64,000 nucleotides of DNA from Lachnospiraceae bacterium (GTDB lineage: Bacteria > Bacillota > Clostridia > Lachnospirales > Lachnospiraceae): positions 1 through 64,000 of the forward strand of contig SVFO01000014.1 of assembly GCA_015056795.1 (NCBI GenBank). Reading direction: 5' to 3'. The notes beneath the pieces were generated by a model. That model searched no databases. It saw nothing but the letters and a program-made list of their open reading frames with translations, and was not told the origin of the DNA. The position numbers were made by a program, and so were the translations under genes. Shown here piece after piece: positions 50,810 through 61,161 of the stretch. Numbering within the stretch: the first letter of the stretch is position 1; each line of letters begins with the position of its first letter.

Positions 50810-51949
50810 TTACTCGTCCTGAGACTGAGACTTCGGCTGTCCCATGCTCAGCCATTTCAAATACCCATTCATGAAGGGATCCAGAGCTCCATCCAGTACG
50901 GCATCAACATTTCCCGTCTCCACGTCCGTTCGAAGATCCTTCACCAGCTTATAGGGCTGGAGCACATAGGAACGAATCTGATTACCAAAGCCAATCTCCT
51001 TCACCTCTCCGCGGATGTCCGAAAGCTTTTCTACGTTCGCCTCCTGCTTTAACAGGAACAGCTTCGCCTTCAACATCTGCATGGCCTTGTCCTTGTTCTG
51101 GAACTGGCTTCGCTCGTTCTGACAGGTAACAACCGTACCCGTGGGAATGTGCGTGATACGGATTGCAGAGGAGGTCTTATTGATGTGCTGACCGCCTGCG
51201 CCGCTGCTTCGATAGGTATCAATTCTCAGATCCTTATCATCAATTTCTACGTCGAGATCCTCTTCAATCTCTGGCATAACGTCGAGGGAAACAAAGGATG
51301 TCTGACGCTTTCCCTGCGCATTAAACGGGGAAATACGAACCAGTCTGTGTACGCCCTTCTCAGACTTCAAATAGCCATAGGCATTGATGCCATTCACCTG
51401 AAAGGTAACGGATTTGATGCCTGCCTCATCACCGTCCAGGAAATCCAGCACCTCGACGGTAAAGCCCTTACGCTCTGCCCAACGCGTGTACATGCGGTAA
51501 AGCATGCTACACCAGTCACAGCTCTCCGTACCGCCCGCGCCTGCATTTAATTTCAAAATCGCGTTATTCTTATCATATTCTCCTGAAAGAAGCGTACTGA
51601 TGCGAAGCTCCTCATACTCAGAGATAAACTCATCCAGCTCTGCCCGAATCTCGGGAATCATGGCCTCGTCGTTCTCCTCATAGCCCATTTCAATCAGCGT
51701 GAGAATATCCTCATACTGCGTGGAAAGCTTATGGCATTCCTCCACGACGTCCTTTAAGTTTTTCAGCTCCTTCATCTTCAGATTGGAACGATCAGGATCG
51801 TCCCAAAAGCCAGGAGCCTCCATATCCATCTGAAGCTCTTCGATTCTCTTTTCCTTACTGTCCAAGTCCAGCGAAGCCTTTACCTCCGCCAGAGGCTTTT
51901 CGTAGGTTAGAATCTCCGATTTCATCTGATCCAATTCTACAACTGCCAC
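50810..51949 (-). CDS. prfB: peptide chain release factor 2
   Basis: 379 residues from GTG 51949, which follows GGTAGG; the 32 extra track codons run into the spacer and are rejected. RF2 recognises UGA and UAA. The GGQ catalytic loop is SSGAGGQHINKTSSAIRI and the domain 2 region contains NAGAGGTESCDWCSMLYRMY. The frame is continuous through SLDLDSKEKRIEELQ; the usual in-frame UGA with CTTTGA slip site used for RF2 autoregulation is absent. It lies ~180 bp downstream of secA, the common secA-prfB order in Firmicutes. Confidence 0.96.
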   Translation of the reverse strand: MAVVELDQMKSEILTYEKPLAEVKASLDLDSKEKRIEELQMDMEAPGFWDDPDRSNLKMKELKNLKDVVEECHKLSTQYEDILTLIEMGYEENDEAMIPEIRAELDEFISEYEELRISTLLSGEYDKNNAILKLNAGAGGTESCDWCSMLYRMYTRWAERKGFTVEVLDFLDGDEAGIKSVTFQVNGINAYGYLKSEKGVHRLVRISPFNAQGKRQTSFVSLDVMPEIEEDLDVEIDDKDLRIDTYRSSGAGGQHINKTSSAIRITHIPTGTVVTCQNERSQFQNKDKAMQMLKAKLFLLKQEANVEKLSDIRGEVKEIGFGNQIRSYVLQPYKLVKDLRTDVETGNVDAVLDGALDPFMNGYLKWLSMGQPKSQSQDE

Positions 51950-52045
51950 TTTGATTTTCCTACCTTTTCTCGTCACTTCACTCATAAAAGCCGTCCGCGT
52001 CGCAGTCGCTTCGCGACTTTTATTTCGTTCCTCGCTACCAAACAA

Positions 52046-52082
52046 CGCAGGCTATACGCTTTCGCATCCAGCCTGCGCCTTG
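52046..52082 (-). terminator. possible secA terminator
   Basis: CGCAGGCT and AGCCTGCG form an 8-bp stem with an inner ACGC/GCAT-like pairing, ~50 bp after the secA stop. The minus strand continues TTGTTTGG, so the U run is weak. Confidence 0.45.
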
Positions 52083-52126
52083 CATCCTTCTTTATCTGTC
52101 CACTTCAAGCTGTTTGGCTAAATTAC

Positions 52127-54694
52127 TCAAGCCTTACGTCCGCAGCACTGCTTATACTTCTTGCCGGATCCACAAGGGCAGGGATCGTTCGGATATACCT
52201 TCGCTGCCTGACGCATCTTCGGTGCCTTCGTCACGGATTCATCCTTATTGGTTCCCGTAACCTTCGCCACCTGCTCACGCTCTACCTTCTGCTCTACCTT
52301 TGCGTGGAACAGAATTCTTACGGTCTCCTCGCGAATGTTCTGCGTCATCTCATCGAACATCTCATAGCCCGCCATCTTGTACTCCACAAGGGGATCCTTC
52401 TGACCAAGTGCCTGCAGGCCAATGCCCTGACGCATCTGCTCCATGTCATCAATGTGATCCATCCACTTTCTGTCGATCACCTTCAGCAGTATTACGCGCT
52501 CCAGCTCACGAATGGCCTCGGGCTCGGGGAATTCAGCCTCCTTGCTCTCATAGAGCTTGACTGCCTCTTCCTTCAGCTGCTGCTTGAGGTCATTCTTCTT
52601 GCGCTTCTTTAATCTCTCAAGACTCACGGGCTCCAAGGGAATGGTCGGAAGCAGGAGTGAATTCAGCTCCGTGTAATTCCAATCCTCCGCACCCATGTCA
52701 TCGTTGATGCAGATGTCTACGGAATTCTCAACGATGTCCGTAATCATCTTATAGATAACGCCGCGCATGCTCTCGCCGTCCAATACTCTGCGGCGCTCAT
52801 CATAAATGATCTGCCTCTGCTCACTCATGACGCGGTCATATTCCAGCAAATTCTTTCTAACACCAAAGTTATTGCTCTCAATTCTCTTCTGCGCTGACTC
52901 GATGGAAGCCGTGAGCGACTTATGTGCGATCTCCTGTCCCTCGGGCACGCCCAATGCATTAAAGATCTTGATCAGACGCTCAGAACCAAACAATCTCATC
53001 AGATCATCTTCCAAGGAGATATAGAACTTGGATTCACCAGGGTCTCCCTGACGACCGGAACGACCACGCAGCTGATTATCAATACGGCGGGATTCATGGC
53101 GCTCCGTACCAACGATCTTCAGACCGCCTGCTGCCTTTGCTTCGTCGTCCAGCTTAATATCCGTACCACGACCAGCCATGTTGGTTGCGATGGTTACCGC
53201 ACCGTGGAGACCAGCATCTGCAACGATTTCAGCCTCCATCTCATGGAACTTTGCGTTCAAAACCTTATGCGGAATGCCACGCTTGGAAAGGCGGCGGCTC
53301 AGCTCCTCACTGGCATCAATGTTAATCGTGCCGACCAGAACGGGCTGTCCCTTTGCATGTGCCTCTTCCACGGCATCACAGATGGCATGAAGCTTCTCTG
53401 CCTTTGTCTTATATACTGCATCCTGCAGGTCCTGACGAATGACAGGCTTATTGGTCGGGATTTCGATAACGTCCATGCCATAAATGTCACGGAACTCGTT
53501 CTCCTCGGTCAAAGCCGTACCGGTCATGCCGCACTTCTTTTCGAATAAGTTAAAGAAATTCTGGAAGGTAATGGTTGCAAGCGTCTTGGACTCGCGCTTT
53601 ACCTTTACCTTTTCCTTTGCCTCAATTGCCTGATGCAAGCCGTCGGAATAACGTCTGCCGGGCATAATACGTCCCGTAAATTCATCGACGATCAATACCT
53701 GATCATCCTTTACCACGTAATCCTGATCACGGAACATCAGGTTGTGCGCGCGCAGTGCAAGGATAATGTTATGCTGAATTTCAAGATTCTCAGGATCCGC
53801 AAAGTTCTCAATGTGGAAGAACCGCTCCACCTTTTTCACGCCGTCAGCGGTCAAATTAATGACCTTGTCCTTCTCGTTTACGATGAAGTCTCCCGTCTCC
53901 TGCTGCTCAATTCCCATGATGGCATCCAGCTTTGAGAGATCCTTCATGTCCGCACCACGCTTCATCTGGCGTGCAAGAATGTCACACATCTCATAAAGGG
54001 AGGTTGACTTTCCACTCTCACCGGAAATAATCAGGGGCGTTCTCGCTTCATCGATGAGTACGGAGTCCACCTCGTCGATGATGGCGTAATGGAGTCCACG
54101 GAGCACCAGCTGCTCCTTATAAATTACCATATTATCCCTTAAGTAGTCGAAACCAAGCTCATTGTTGGTTACATAGGTAATGTCGCAGTTGTAAGCCTTC
54201 TGGCGCTCCTCCTGCGTCATGGAGTTCAGAACGACACCAACCTTCAGGCCAAGGAATTCATGTACCTGTCCCATCCACTCCGCGTCACGCTTTGCCAAAT
54301 AGTCATTGACGGTAACGATATGGACGCCCTTGCCCTCCAAGGCATTCAAATATGCTGGGGCCGTGGAAACAAGCGTCTTACCTTCACCAGTCTTCATCTC
54401 GGCGATACGACCCTGATGCAGGATCACGCCGCCGATGAGCTGCACGCGGTAATGCTCAATGCCAAGAACACGTCTTGCTGCCTCACGAACCGTCGCAAAT
54501 GCTTCAGGAAGAATGTCATCCAGCGTCTCGCCGTCTGCAAGTCTCTTCTTGAACTCCTGCGTCTTCTCGCGAAGCCTTTCATCGGACAGCTCCATCATCT
54601 CAGGACGAAGTGCCTCAATCTTGTCAACAATGGGATAAACTCTCTTTAATTCCCTCTCGCTGTGCGTTCCAAAAATCTTTTCAACGATCTTCAT
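52127..54694 (-). CDS. secA: protein translocase ATPase SecA
   Basis: 855 residues, the normal size. The DEAD-type motor shows Walker [23 protein letters not shown], the DEVD box [15 protein letters not shown] and the second motor motif [13 protein letters not shown]. The C-terminus is the zinc-binding SEC-C motif [13 protein letters not shown] that contacts SecB or ribosomes. It drives Sec-dependent export at the membrane. A small GC hairpin (54714-54730) lies in the 5' leader just before the AAGGAAAAG site. Confidence 0.98.
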   Translation of the reverse strand: MKIVEKIFGTHSERELKRVYPIVDKIEALRPEMMELSDERLREKTQEFKKRLADGETLDDILPEAFATVREAARRVLGIEHYRVQLIGGVILHQGRIAEMKTGEGKTLVSTAPAYLNALEGKGVHIVTVNDYLAKRDAEWMGQVHEFLGLKVGVVLNSMTQEERQKAYNCDITYVTNNELGFDYLRDNMVIYKEQLVLRGLHYAIIDEVDSVLIDEARTPLIISGESGKSTSLYEMCDILARQMKRGADMKDLSKLDAIMGIEQQETGDFIVNEKDKVINLTADGVKKVERFFHIENFADPENLEIQHNIILALRAHNLMFRDQDYVVKDDQVLIVDEFTGRIMPGRRYSDGLHQAIEAKEKVKVKRESKTLATITFQNFFNLFEKKCGMTGTALTEENEFRDIYGMDVIEIPTNKPVIRQDLQDAVYKTKAEKLHAICDAVEEAHAKGQPVLVGTINIDASEELSRRLSKRGIPHKVLNAKFHEMEAEIVADAGLHGAVTIATNMAGRGTDIKLDDEAKAAGGLKIVGTERHESRRIDNQLRGRSGRQGDPGESKFYISLEDDLMRLFGSERLIKIFNALGVPEGQEIAHKSLTASIESAQKRIESNNFGVRKNLLEYDRVMSEQRQIIYDERRRVLDGESMRGVIYKMITDIVENSVDICINDDMGAEDWNYTELNSLLLPTIPLEPVSLERLKKRKKNDLKQQLKEEAVKLYESKEAEFPEPEAIRELERVILLKVIDRKWMDHIDDMEQMRQGIGLQALGQKDPLVEYKMAGYEMFDEMTQNIREETVRILFHAKVEQKVEREQVAKVTGTNKDESVTKAPKMRQAAKVYPNDPCPCGSGKKYKQCCGRKA

Positions 54695-54813
54695 TTCTTT
54701 TCCTTATCTGCTTCGCGGCCATAAGCCGCGTTATTTTATCCACAACATAAACGATATTTTAACAGATTTTCTAATTTGTTTCAATAAAAATCATGTTAAA
54801 TAAATATGAACAA

Positions 54814-56412
54814 TTATTTTTTGAACAATGTGTTCAAAAGGCCACGCTTCAAAATCTGTCCGCCAGCGCTGATGAGCTGCGTCTCAATCTTTGCTTTTCT
54901 GCGCTCTGCGGCAGCATCCTTCTTTTTCTTCTTTGCTTCCTCTTCGCGCTCCTTCTTCTTTTTCGCTGCCTCTTCCTCTTTTTCCTTCTTCTTGCGGGCA
55001 GCCTCTTCTTCCTTCTCGCGCTTCTTTCTGGCCTCTTCCTCTTCCTTCGCCTTCTGCTTCTCCCACTCCTCGCGTTCCTTCTGAAGCTGTGCGCGCTCTG
55101 CCTCGAGCTTTGCTTCCTCCTCAGCCTTTTCCTTTTCCTTCGCAAGCATTTCATAAGCAGAATCATTGTCCACCATCTGATCATACTTGCTCATGCCGTC
55201 AGCGCGCATCATGGTGCGTCTTACGCTGTCGTCACAGGGTGCCATCAGGCTCTGCGGGCAAATGATCTTGGTGTATTGTACAATCGTAGGAATACCCTTC
55301 TCATCCAGGAAGGAGGTCAGCGCTTCGCCAACGCCGAGCTCCATGATGACCTCCTCCGTCTTGAAGGCGGGATTTGCGCGGAAGGAGGTTGCCGCAGCGC
55401 GAACGGCCTTCTGCTCTGCGGGAGTATAGGCACGGAGTGCATGCTGTACCCTATTGGAGAGCTGAGCCAAAACGGAATCAGGAATGTCGCTGGGGCTCTG
55501 GGTTACGAAGTAGATGCCCACGCCCTTGGAGCGAATCAGCTTCACCAGCTGCTCAATCTTTTGTACCAAGACCTTCGGTGCATCCGTAAATAGCATGTGC
55601 GCCTCATCAAAGAAAAATACAAGCTTCGGCTTCTCCGCATCTCCTGCCTCGGGAAGTCTCTCAAACAGCTCTGCCATCAGCCAAAGCATAAAGCTTGCAT
55701 AGAGCTTGGGATTATGAACCAGCTTCACGCAGTCCAGCATGTTGATCATGCCCTTGCCATACATGTCGGTTCTGATCCAATCAAAGATGTCCAGGTCTGG
55801 TTCGCCAAAGAACAGGTCACCTCCCTGCGTCTCCAAAGGCAGGATGGCACGAATGATGCCGCCGATGGACTGTGCGGAAATATTTCCATAGGTCGTCAGG
55901 AACTCCTCGCGATGCTCGCTCAAATAGTTTAAGAGTGCCTTCAAATCCTTCAAATCGATCAAAAGCAGACCATTGTCATCTGCAATCTTAAAGGCAATGT
56001 TTAATACGCCCTCCTGCGCCTCGGAAAGGCCCAACAGACGGCTTAAAAGGTCAGGACCCATGTCAGAGATCGTTACGCGGATCGGATGACCGTTTTCCCC
56101 GTAAACATCCCAGAAGCAGGTGGAATAGGGCTTGTACTGAAACTGCCCGCGAATGCCAAACTTATCAATTCGCTTTTCCATGCCCTCATTCTGCGCACCA
56201 GCCATCGCCATGCCGGAAACGTCACCCTTGACGTCACAAAGGAACACGGGAACACCTGCGTCGGCAAAGGACTCAGCCATTACCTTCATCGTGATCGTCT
56301 TACCAGTTCCGCTCGCACCTGCAATCAGGCCATGCCTGTTACACATATTTAAGGGCAGATAAACACGCTCACCATTCGCAAGTCCCATATAAATCTTTCC
56401 ATCTGAAAACAT
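54814..56412 (-). CDS. HerA-like/DUF853 ATP-binding protein with long charged coiled coil
   Basis: 532 residues from ATG 56412 (MFSDGKIYMGLANGE), with GGAGGG 8 nt upstream; the longer track start lacks a site. Walker A is AGASGTGKTITMKVMAESF and Walker B is KLVFFFDEAHMLF; the arginine-finger region and TQSPSDIPDSVL fit the DUF853/YjgR branch of HerA-type ATPases. The C-terminal ~110 residues are an uninterrupted Lys/Glu/Ala/Arg coiled coil. Function unknown; HerA relatives are DNA pumps. It is directly upstream of secA on the same strand. Confidence 0.88.
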   Translation of the reverse strand: MFSDGKIYMGLANGERVYLPLNMCNRHGLIAGASGTGKTITMKVMAESFADAGVPVFLCDVKGDVSGMAMAGAQNEGMEKRIDKFGIRGQFQYKPYSTCFWDVYGENGHPIRVTISDMGPDLLSRLLGLSEAQEGVLNIAFKIADDNGLLLIDLKDLKALLNYLSEHREEFLTTYGNISAQSIGGIIRAILPLETQGGDLFFGEPDLDIFDWIRTDMYGKGMINMLDCVKLVHNPKLYASFMLWLMAELFERLPEAGDAEKPKLVFFFDEAHMLFTDAPKVLVQKIEQLVKLIRSKGVGIYFVTQSPSDIPDSVLAQLSNRVQHALRAYTPAEQKAVRAAATSFRANPAFKTEEVIMELGVGEALTSFLDEKGIPTIVQYTKIICPQSLMAPCDDSVRRTMMRADGMSKYDQMVDNDSAYEMLAKEKEKAEEEAKLEAERAQLQKEREEWEKQKAKEEEEARKKREKEEEAARKKKEKEEEAAKKKKEREEEAKKKKKDAAAERRKAKIETQLISAGGQILKRGLLNTLFKK

Positions 56413-56527
56413 AATCCAAACCCTCCAATCTTCCATGTTCGAAGAAAAAACCACTAACTTATATTGTATCAGAAAACTGCGATTCTGTCACCTTTTTTAT
56501 GCTCTTTCCACTCGCTTTTGCGCAAAG

Positions 56528-56556
56528 AAAATGCCCCGCATAAGCGAGGCATTTTG
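56528..56556 (-). terminator. buk terminator
   Basis: AAAATGCC with CGC pairs with GCG and GGCATTTT; a T run follows on the minus strand. It lies directly after the buk stop. Confidence 0.85.
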
Positions 56557-56571
56557 TAACCACTATGGGAA

Positions 56572-57639
56572 TTAGTACTGCTTTGCTTCCTCTTCGCCGC
56601 GAAGCACGCGAAGACCGCCCTGTGCAAGTGCCAGAAGCTCATCCTCACCAGGATATACGGTGAAGGGTGCGATAAATCCACATCTCTCCTGAATGGCTGC
56701 GCAAACGTCAGCACCGTATGCGATACCACCAGTCAGAATGATCTGATCAACCTTGCCGTACAGAACTGCTGCCATGGAGCCGATGTTCTTGGAAACCTGA
56801 TACAGGAAGGCTTCCTTCGCTGCCTTTGCTGCCTCATCACCAGCATTTGCACGCTTGGTAACCTCACGCATGTCGTTGGTTCCAAGGTAAGCATTGAAGC
56901 CGCCCTTACCAACGATTTTGCTGTATACTTCCTTCTCAGTATACTTACCAGAGAAGCACATCTTAATCAGTGCACCACTGGGAACTGCACCTGCTCTCTC
57001 AGGAGAGAATGCGCCGTCGCCGTCCAGTGCGTTAAACACGTCAACAACCTTGCCATTTAAGTGTGCGCCAACGGATACGCCGCCGCCCATGTGAACAACG
57101 ATCAGACGAAGGCTGTCATAAGGCTTACCGATTTCCTTTGCATATCTCTTTGCAACTGCCTTCTGATTCAGCGCATGGAACACGCTGGTACGAGGAAGCT
57201 CAGGAACGCCAGAGAAACGTGCAACGGGTGCCAGCTCATCTACTACCACGGGATCTACGATGAAGGAAGGAATTCCAAGGGAATCACCGATCTCTCTCGC
57301 AAGGATACCGCCAAGGTTCGATGCATGCTGACCCTGCTTACCAATCACCAGATCATGAAGCAGATCATCCGTTACGGCATAGGTACCGCCAGGGATGGGC
57401 TTTAACATACCGCCGCGGCCAACTACCATGCCAAGGCTCTTCATGTCAAAATTCTTACTTGCCAACAGATCGGTAATGATCTTCTTTCTAAAATCCTTCT
57501 GATCTACGATCGTTGCGAACTGAGAAATCTCCTCCGTCGAATGACGAAGCGTCTCCTCAAACAACAGGTTTTCGTCCTCAAACACGCCGATCTTCGTGGA
57601 CGTAGAACCCGGATTGATAATCAAACTCTTGATACCCAT
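56572..57639 (-). CDS. buk: butyrate kinase
   Basis: 355 residues, the normal size. It converts butyryl phosphate and ADP to butyrate and ATP, the last step of butyrate fermentation. Acetokinase-family marks are [18 protein letters not shown] at the N-terminus, [20 protein letters not shown] in the middle and ILTGGIAYG. It is downstream of ptb on the same strand, separated by a 320-bp spacer with a large palindromic element. Confidence 0.97.
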   Translation of the reverse strand: MGIKSLIINPGSTSTKIGVFEDENLLFEETLRHSTEEISQFATIVDQKDFRKKIITDLLASKNFDMKSLGMVVGRGGMLKPIPGGTYAVTDDLLHDLVIGKQGQHASNLGGILAREIGDSLGIPSFIVDPVVVDELAPVARFSGVPELPRTSVFHALNQKAVAKRYAKEIGKPYDSLRLIVVHMGGGVSVGAHLNGKVVDVFNALDGDGAFSPERAGAVPSGALIKMCFSGKYTEKEVYSKIVGKGGFNAYLGTNDMREVTKRANAGDEAAKAAKEAFLYQVSKNIGSMAAVLYGKVDQIILTGGIAYGADVCAAIQERCGFIAPFTVYPGEDELLALAQGGLRVLRGEEEAKQY

Positions 57640-57679
57640 GTTTATATTTCCTCCTAACTATTTTGTTAACTGAATGGCT

Positions 57680-57871
57680 GCGCCTTCCGATGAGATCCTC
57701 TGGGAACGGCTCGGACTGCACTAAGCTCATCGATCGTCCTCATAGATTGGTTGATTTCTGCGGAACTCGGAGCTTCGCTCCTCAAACAGTCCTCGAAATC
57801 AACCATTCGGCCAATCGATTTGCTAAGTGCTGCCGGCTAATTGTTCCCAGAGGATCCCATTCGGCAGGCGC
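57680..57871. repeat. 192-bp long imperfect palindrome between ptb and buk
   Basis: The two halves match as inverted copies in blocks: GCGCCTTCCGA with TCGGCAGGCGC, GATCCTCTGGGAAC with GTTCCCAGAGGATC (perfect), GCACTAAGCTCATCGAT with ATCGATTTGCTAAGTGC, and GGTTGATTTC with GAAATCAACC (perfect). GGAGC/GCTCC forms a small hairpin next to the apex. In RNA it would be one very long stem inside the ptb-buk transcript. Homologous to part of the 46685-46792 element. Nothing else is seen in 57650-57959. Confidence 0.88.
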
Positions 57872-57959
57872 TTATCACCGACTGTCCATCATAAATATTG
57901 AGTTATCCTTTACTCATCGAATGTTGTAAACAAATAACATTATTGCAATCTATCATGAT

Positions 57960-58877
57960 TTACTTATTTAATTCGTGTGCTACAACTGCTGCAAGGGCAA
58001 TGGAGTTTACCTTGGTCTCGAAGGTATCGGAACGGCTGGTCAGGATTACGGGAACCTTGGTTCCAGTCAGGATGCATCCGTTCTTTACGCCAGGTACGGT
58101 ATGAACCAGTGCCTTGTAAACAAGGTTGCCTGCATGAATGTCAGGGAAGAGCAGGATGTCTGCATCACCCTGGATCTTGCGGTTCGTAGCACCCTTGTGC
58201 TTTGCAGCCTCAGGATCGATGGCAAGGTCGAGGGACAGAGGTCCGTCAACGATGCAATCCTTGATTTCGCCGTTTTCGCACATCTCGGTGAGCTGCTGTG
58301 CCTCAACGGTTGCAGGCATCTTAGGATTTACAACCTCAACTGCTGCCAAAGGAGCAACCTTGGGATTCTCGATGCCGCATGCCTTACATACGGGAACGGT
58401 ATTCTTAATGATGTTTGCCTTGTCCTCCAGCGTGGGATAGGTCATGAATGCCACGTCGGTCAGGAACAACAGCTTATCTAACATAGGAATGTCAAACACT
58501 GCAACATGGGAAAGAGGTCCACCGGTACGAAGGCCAACTTCCTTGTCAAGCACGCTCTTTAAGAAATTCTTGGTGTCGATCAGACCCTTCATGTACATGT
58601 CAACCTTGCCATCATGTGCAAGCTTAACAGCTACCAGGGAGGCCTGAATCATGTCCGGCTCGTTGATAATTTCGAAATCATCAATCTTTACGTGAATTTC
58701 AGCTGCGATCTCCTTGATCTTTGCTTCATCGCCTACCAATACTGCATCAGCAATGCCGCGATCCTTTGCCGCGCGGACTGCCTCAAGAACTGCGCTATCC
58801 TGTGCTACGGAAACGGCAACCTTCTTCATGCCGCACTCCTTCACCTTTGCTACAATGTCATCAAAACCTTTCTTCAT
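57960..58877 (-). CDS. ptb: phosphate butyryltransferase
   Basis: 305 residues from ATG 58877 (MKKGFDDIVAKVKECG), preceded by AAAGGAAC; the track start is six codons earlier. It converts butyryl-CoA and phosphate to butyryl phosphate. Family segments include KVAVSVAQDSAVLEAV, MYMKGLIDTKNFLKSVLD, GGPLSHVAVFDIP, VDGPLSLDLAIDPEAA and the C-terminal ILTGTKVPVILTSRSDTFETK. Together with buk it forms the ATP-yielding end of butyrate production. Confidence 0.96.
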   Translation of the reverse strand: MKKGFDDIVAKVKECGMKKVAVSVAQDSAVLEAVRAAKDRGIADAVLVGDEAKIKEIAAEIHVKIDDFEIINEPDMIQASLVAVKLAHDGKVDMYMKGLIDTKNFLKSVLDKEVGLRTGGPLSHVAVFDIPMLDKLLFLTDVAFMTYPTLEDKANIIKNTVPVCKACGIENPKVAPLAAVEVVNPKMPATVEAQQLTEMCENGEIKDCIVDGPLSLDLAIDPEAAKHKGATNRKIQGDADILLFPDIHAGNLVYKALVHTVPGVKNGCILTGTKVPVILTSRSDTFETKVNSIALAAVVAHELNK

Positions 58878-59007
58878 TTCTCTTGTTCCTTTCACGTTCT
58901 TCTTTTATTCGTCTGCCGCCACTCTAGCGGCACGCTATTTAAAATCATAACATTCCCCGTCAGAAAAGTCAACATTCACGGGCAGATATTGACATCTGGC
59001 AAGTTTC

Positions 59008-59652
59008 TCACTCCAAACATGTCGTCAGCTGATCCAGTCGGTCCACGGCTTTGTACAGATATTTCCGATCTTCCTCGCTCGGTGGTGTCTGATCGGGAAC
59101 CATGACCACCCGAAGTCCTGCACGGTATGCTGCAAGAATTCCGTTCGGCGCATCCTCCACTGCCATGCAATCCTTGGGATCTAACCCCAGCTGTTCACAG
59201 GCATAGAGATAAATGTCAGGCGAGGGCTTTCCCTCCTTCACCTGTGTCGCGCTGATGAGCTTGCTAAAATATGGGCGAATTCCCGTGAGATTCAAATACT
59301 TCTCCGTTCTCTCCAAGGGCGATGCCGTAGCAACGGCGGCCGGAATTCCCCGCCGCCGCAGCTCTTCCAATATTTCCACCGCTCCCGGTTTTAACTGGAT
59401 GCCTTCTTGACCAAGGCACTCCTCCATCATTTCCGTTCTGCGGGCACGAATGGCATAGTAATCTAAGTCATCTCCAAACCATTCCTTTAATCTTGCCGGT
59501 GCAAAAGGACGCCCCAAGCTCCTCATGGAAAGCACCTGTTCGTCCGTCAAATGATAACCAAACTCCGCCATGGCAATGGGCCAGAACCTTCGGTAATACT
59601 TTTCCGTGTCTACCAGCGTCCCGTCCATGTCAAATAAAACTGCTTTTATCAT
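59008..59652 (-). CDS. HAD family hydrolase (beta-phosphoglucomutase-like)
   Basis: 214 residues. Motif I is VLFDMDGTLVDTEKYY, motif II is AVATASPLERT, and motif III/IV is EGKPSPDIY...CMAVEDAPNGILAA. A helical cap lies between motif I and motif II. This is the subfamily of small sugar-phosphate phosphatases and phosphoglucomutases; the substrate is not determined. It stands alone on the minus strand, 42 bp after the PPK2 gene. Confidence 0.9.
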   Translation of the reverse strand: MIKAVLFDMDGTLVDTEKYYRRFWPIAMAEFGYHLTDEQVLSMRSLGRPFAPARLKEWFGDDLDYYAIRARRTEMMEECLGQEGIQLKPGAVEILEELRRRGIPAAVATASPLERTEKYLNLTGIRPYFSKLISATQVKEGKPSPDIYLYACEQLGLDPKDCMAVEDAPNGILAAYRAGLRVVMVPDQTPPSEEDRKYLYKAVDRLDQLTTCLE

Positions 59653-59694
59653 TTCACTCTTCTCCTGTCTGTCTTAAAGAGAAAGCCTTCCATC

Positions 59695-61161
59695 CTATAA
59701 GCGCTTTTCAATCTCTTCAATCAAAATCTTCAATGCCTTGATTCGCGCGTATTTTTTGTCATTGGATTCGAGGACGTACCAAGGTGCCGTCGTGGTGTTG
59801 GTCTTCTGGAGCATCTCATTGATGGCCTCCTCATATTGGTCCCACTTCTCACGGTTTCTCCAATCCTCGTCCGTAATCTTCCACTGCTTCTCAGGCGTAT
59901 TCTGACGATCCGTAAAGCGTGCCAGCTGCGTGTCCTTGTCGATCTGTACCCAGAACTTGATGACAATGGCACCCCAGTCCGTCAGCTCCTTCTCGAATTC
60001 GTTAATTTCATTATAGGCACGCTGCCAATCGTTCTCTGAGCAAAAGCCCTCCAGACGCTCTACCATGACACGGCCATACCAAGTGCGGTCAAAGATTGCA
60101 ACATGTCCCGAGCGGGGAAGCCTCGTCCAGAATCTCCAGAGATAATGTCTCGCCTTCTCGTGAGGCTCAGGACTCGCAATGGGATGTACCTCAAAGCCTC
60201 TGGGATCCAGGGCGCCCGTGATGCGCTTAATGTTACCGCCCTTTCCTGCCGCATCCCAGCCCTCATAGGCGATGATCACGGGAATGCGCTTGCGATACAG
60301 TTCATTATGCAGCTTCGAGAGCTTCTTCTGAAGCTGATCCAGCTCCTTCTTGTAATCCTCCTCCGGAACCGTCTTTTTCAACGAAATTTCTGAGAGCTTT
60401 TTCGTCTTGCGAAGCGGGAAGACATTTTGCAAAATCGGTACGGCCTGTGCCCCTCTTGAGAGCGCCATGTCAATGCCGTTCACCATAATTTCCAGCACCT
60501 GCAACTCCGCCCACTTTTTATTCTTTGCATCGATCACGTACCAGGGTGCCTGAGACTGATTTGTCTCACGTAAGTATTCTTCGAATGCGTCCATGCATTT
60601 CTCGTAATGCTTGTTCTGCCACTGATCCCAGTCGCTTACGCGCCACTTGGTGTTCTTGTCATCCAGGAGTCCTTCAATACGCTTTTTTTGCTCCTTCTCA
60701 TCAATGTGGAAGAAGAATTTCAGCACAAGATATCCATTGTCGGTCAGCTGACGTTCGAACTTCTTGATACTGTCCATGCGCTTTTGGTATTCCTCTTTCG
60801 ACAGCTTACCCTGAAGATATTCTCCGGTTACCTCATCCATCCAGCTGCCGTCCAGAAATTGGAACTTTCCAGCCTCTGGGATTTTCGCAAAATGGCGATA
60901 CAGGAAGGGCTTCCTTTGCTCGTCCTCGCTTTTTGCATGCATGGTTGCCGTCTTAAAAAACCTGGGATCAATGTTTCTGATCACCTTTCCGAGAACGCTG
61001 CCCTTTCCGGCCGCACCCCAACCTTCAAAAATCACAAGCACAGGAAGCTTATGATCCCTGATCTCCATTTGCTTTGCAAAAAGCTTTGCACGAAATTCTT
61101 CCAGGCGTTGTTCCACTTCTTCATCTGATGGTCTCTCTGATCTCTGATAGTCTTTTAACAT
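59695..61161 (-). CDS. two-domain PPK2 family polyphosphate:AMP phosphotransferase
   Basis: 488 residues with two PPK2 domains in tandem. The first has Walker A FEGWGAAGKGSVLGKVIRNI near residue 50; the second has YEGWDAAGKGGNIKRITGAL near 300, with lid motifs FDRTWYGRVMVERLEG and an equivalent in the first. Two-domain PPK2 enzymes (PAP) transfer phosphate from polyphosphate to AMP, giving ADP; usually only the second domain is fully active, and here the first lacks the DRTWYGR form (DGSWMDEV instead). Overlaps the preceding small gene by 7 nt. Confidence 0.92.
   Translation of the reverse strand: MLKDYQRSERPSDEEVEQRLEEFRAKLFAKQMEIRDHKLPVLVIFEGWGAAGKGSVLGKVIRNIDPRFFKTATMHAKSEDEQRKPFLYRHFAKIPEAGKFQFLDGSWMDEVTGEYLQGKLSKEEYQKRMDSIKKFERQLTDNGYLVLKFFFHIDEKEQKKRIEGLLDDKNTKWRVSDWDQWQNKHYEKCMDAFEEYLRETNQSQAPWYVIDAKNKKWAELQVLEIMVNGIDMALSRGAQAVPILQNVFPLRKTKKLSEISLKKTVPEEDYKKELDQLQKKLSKLHNELYRKRIPVIIAYEGWDAAGKGGNIKRITGALDPRGFEVHPIASPEPHEKARHYLWRFWTRLPRSGHVAIFDRTWYGRVMVERLEGFCSENDWQRAYNEINEFEKELTDWGAIVIKFWVQIDKDTQLARFTDRQNTPEKQWKITDEDWRNREKWDQYEEAINEMLQKTNTTTAPWYVLESNDKKYARIKALKILIEEIEKRL

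Noticed and set aside
57663-57929. Plus-strand ORFs within the ptb-buk spacer
   Set aside because: They lie inside the long palindrome, are antisense to the operon and lack start signals.
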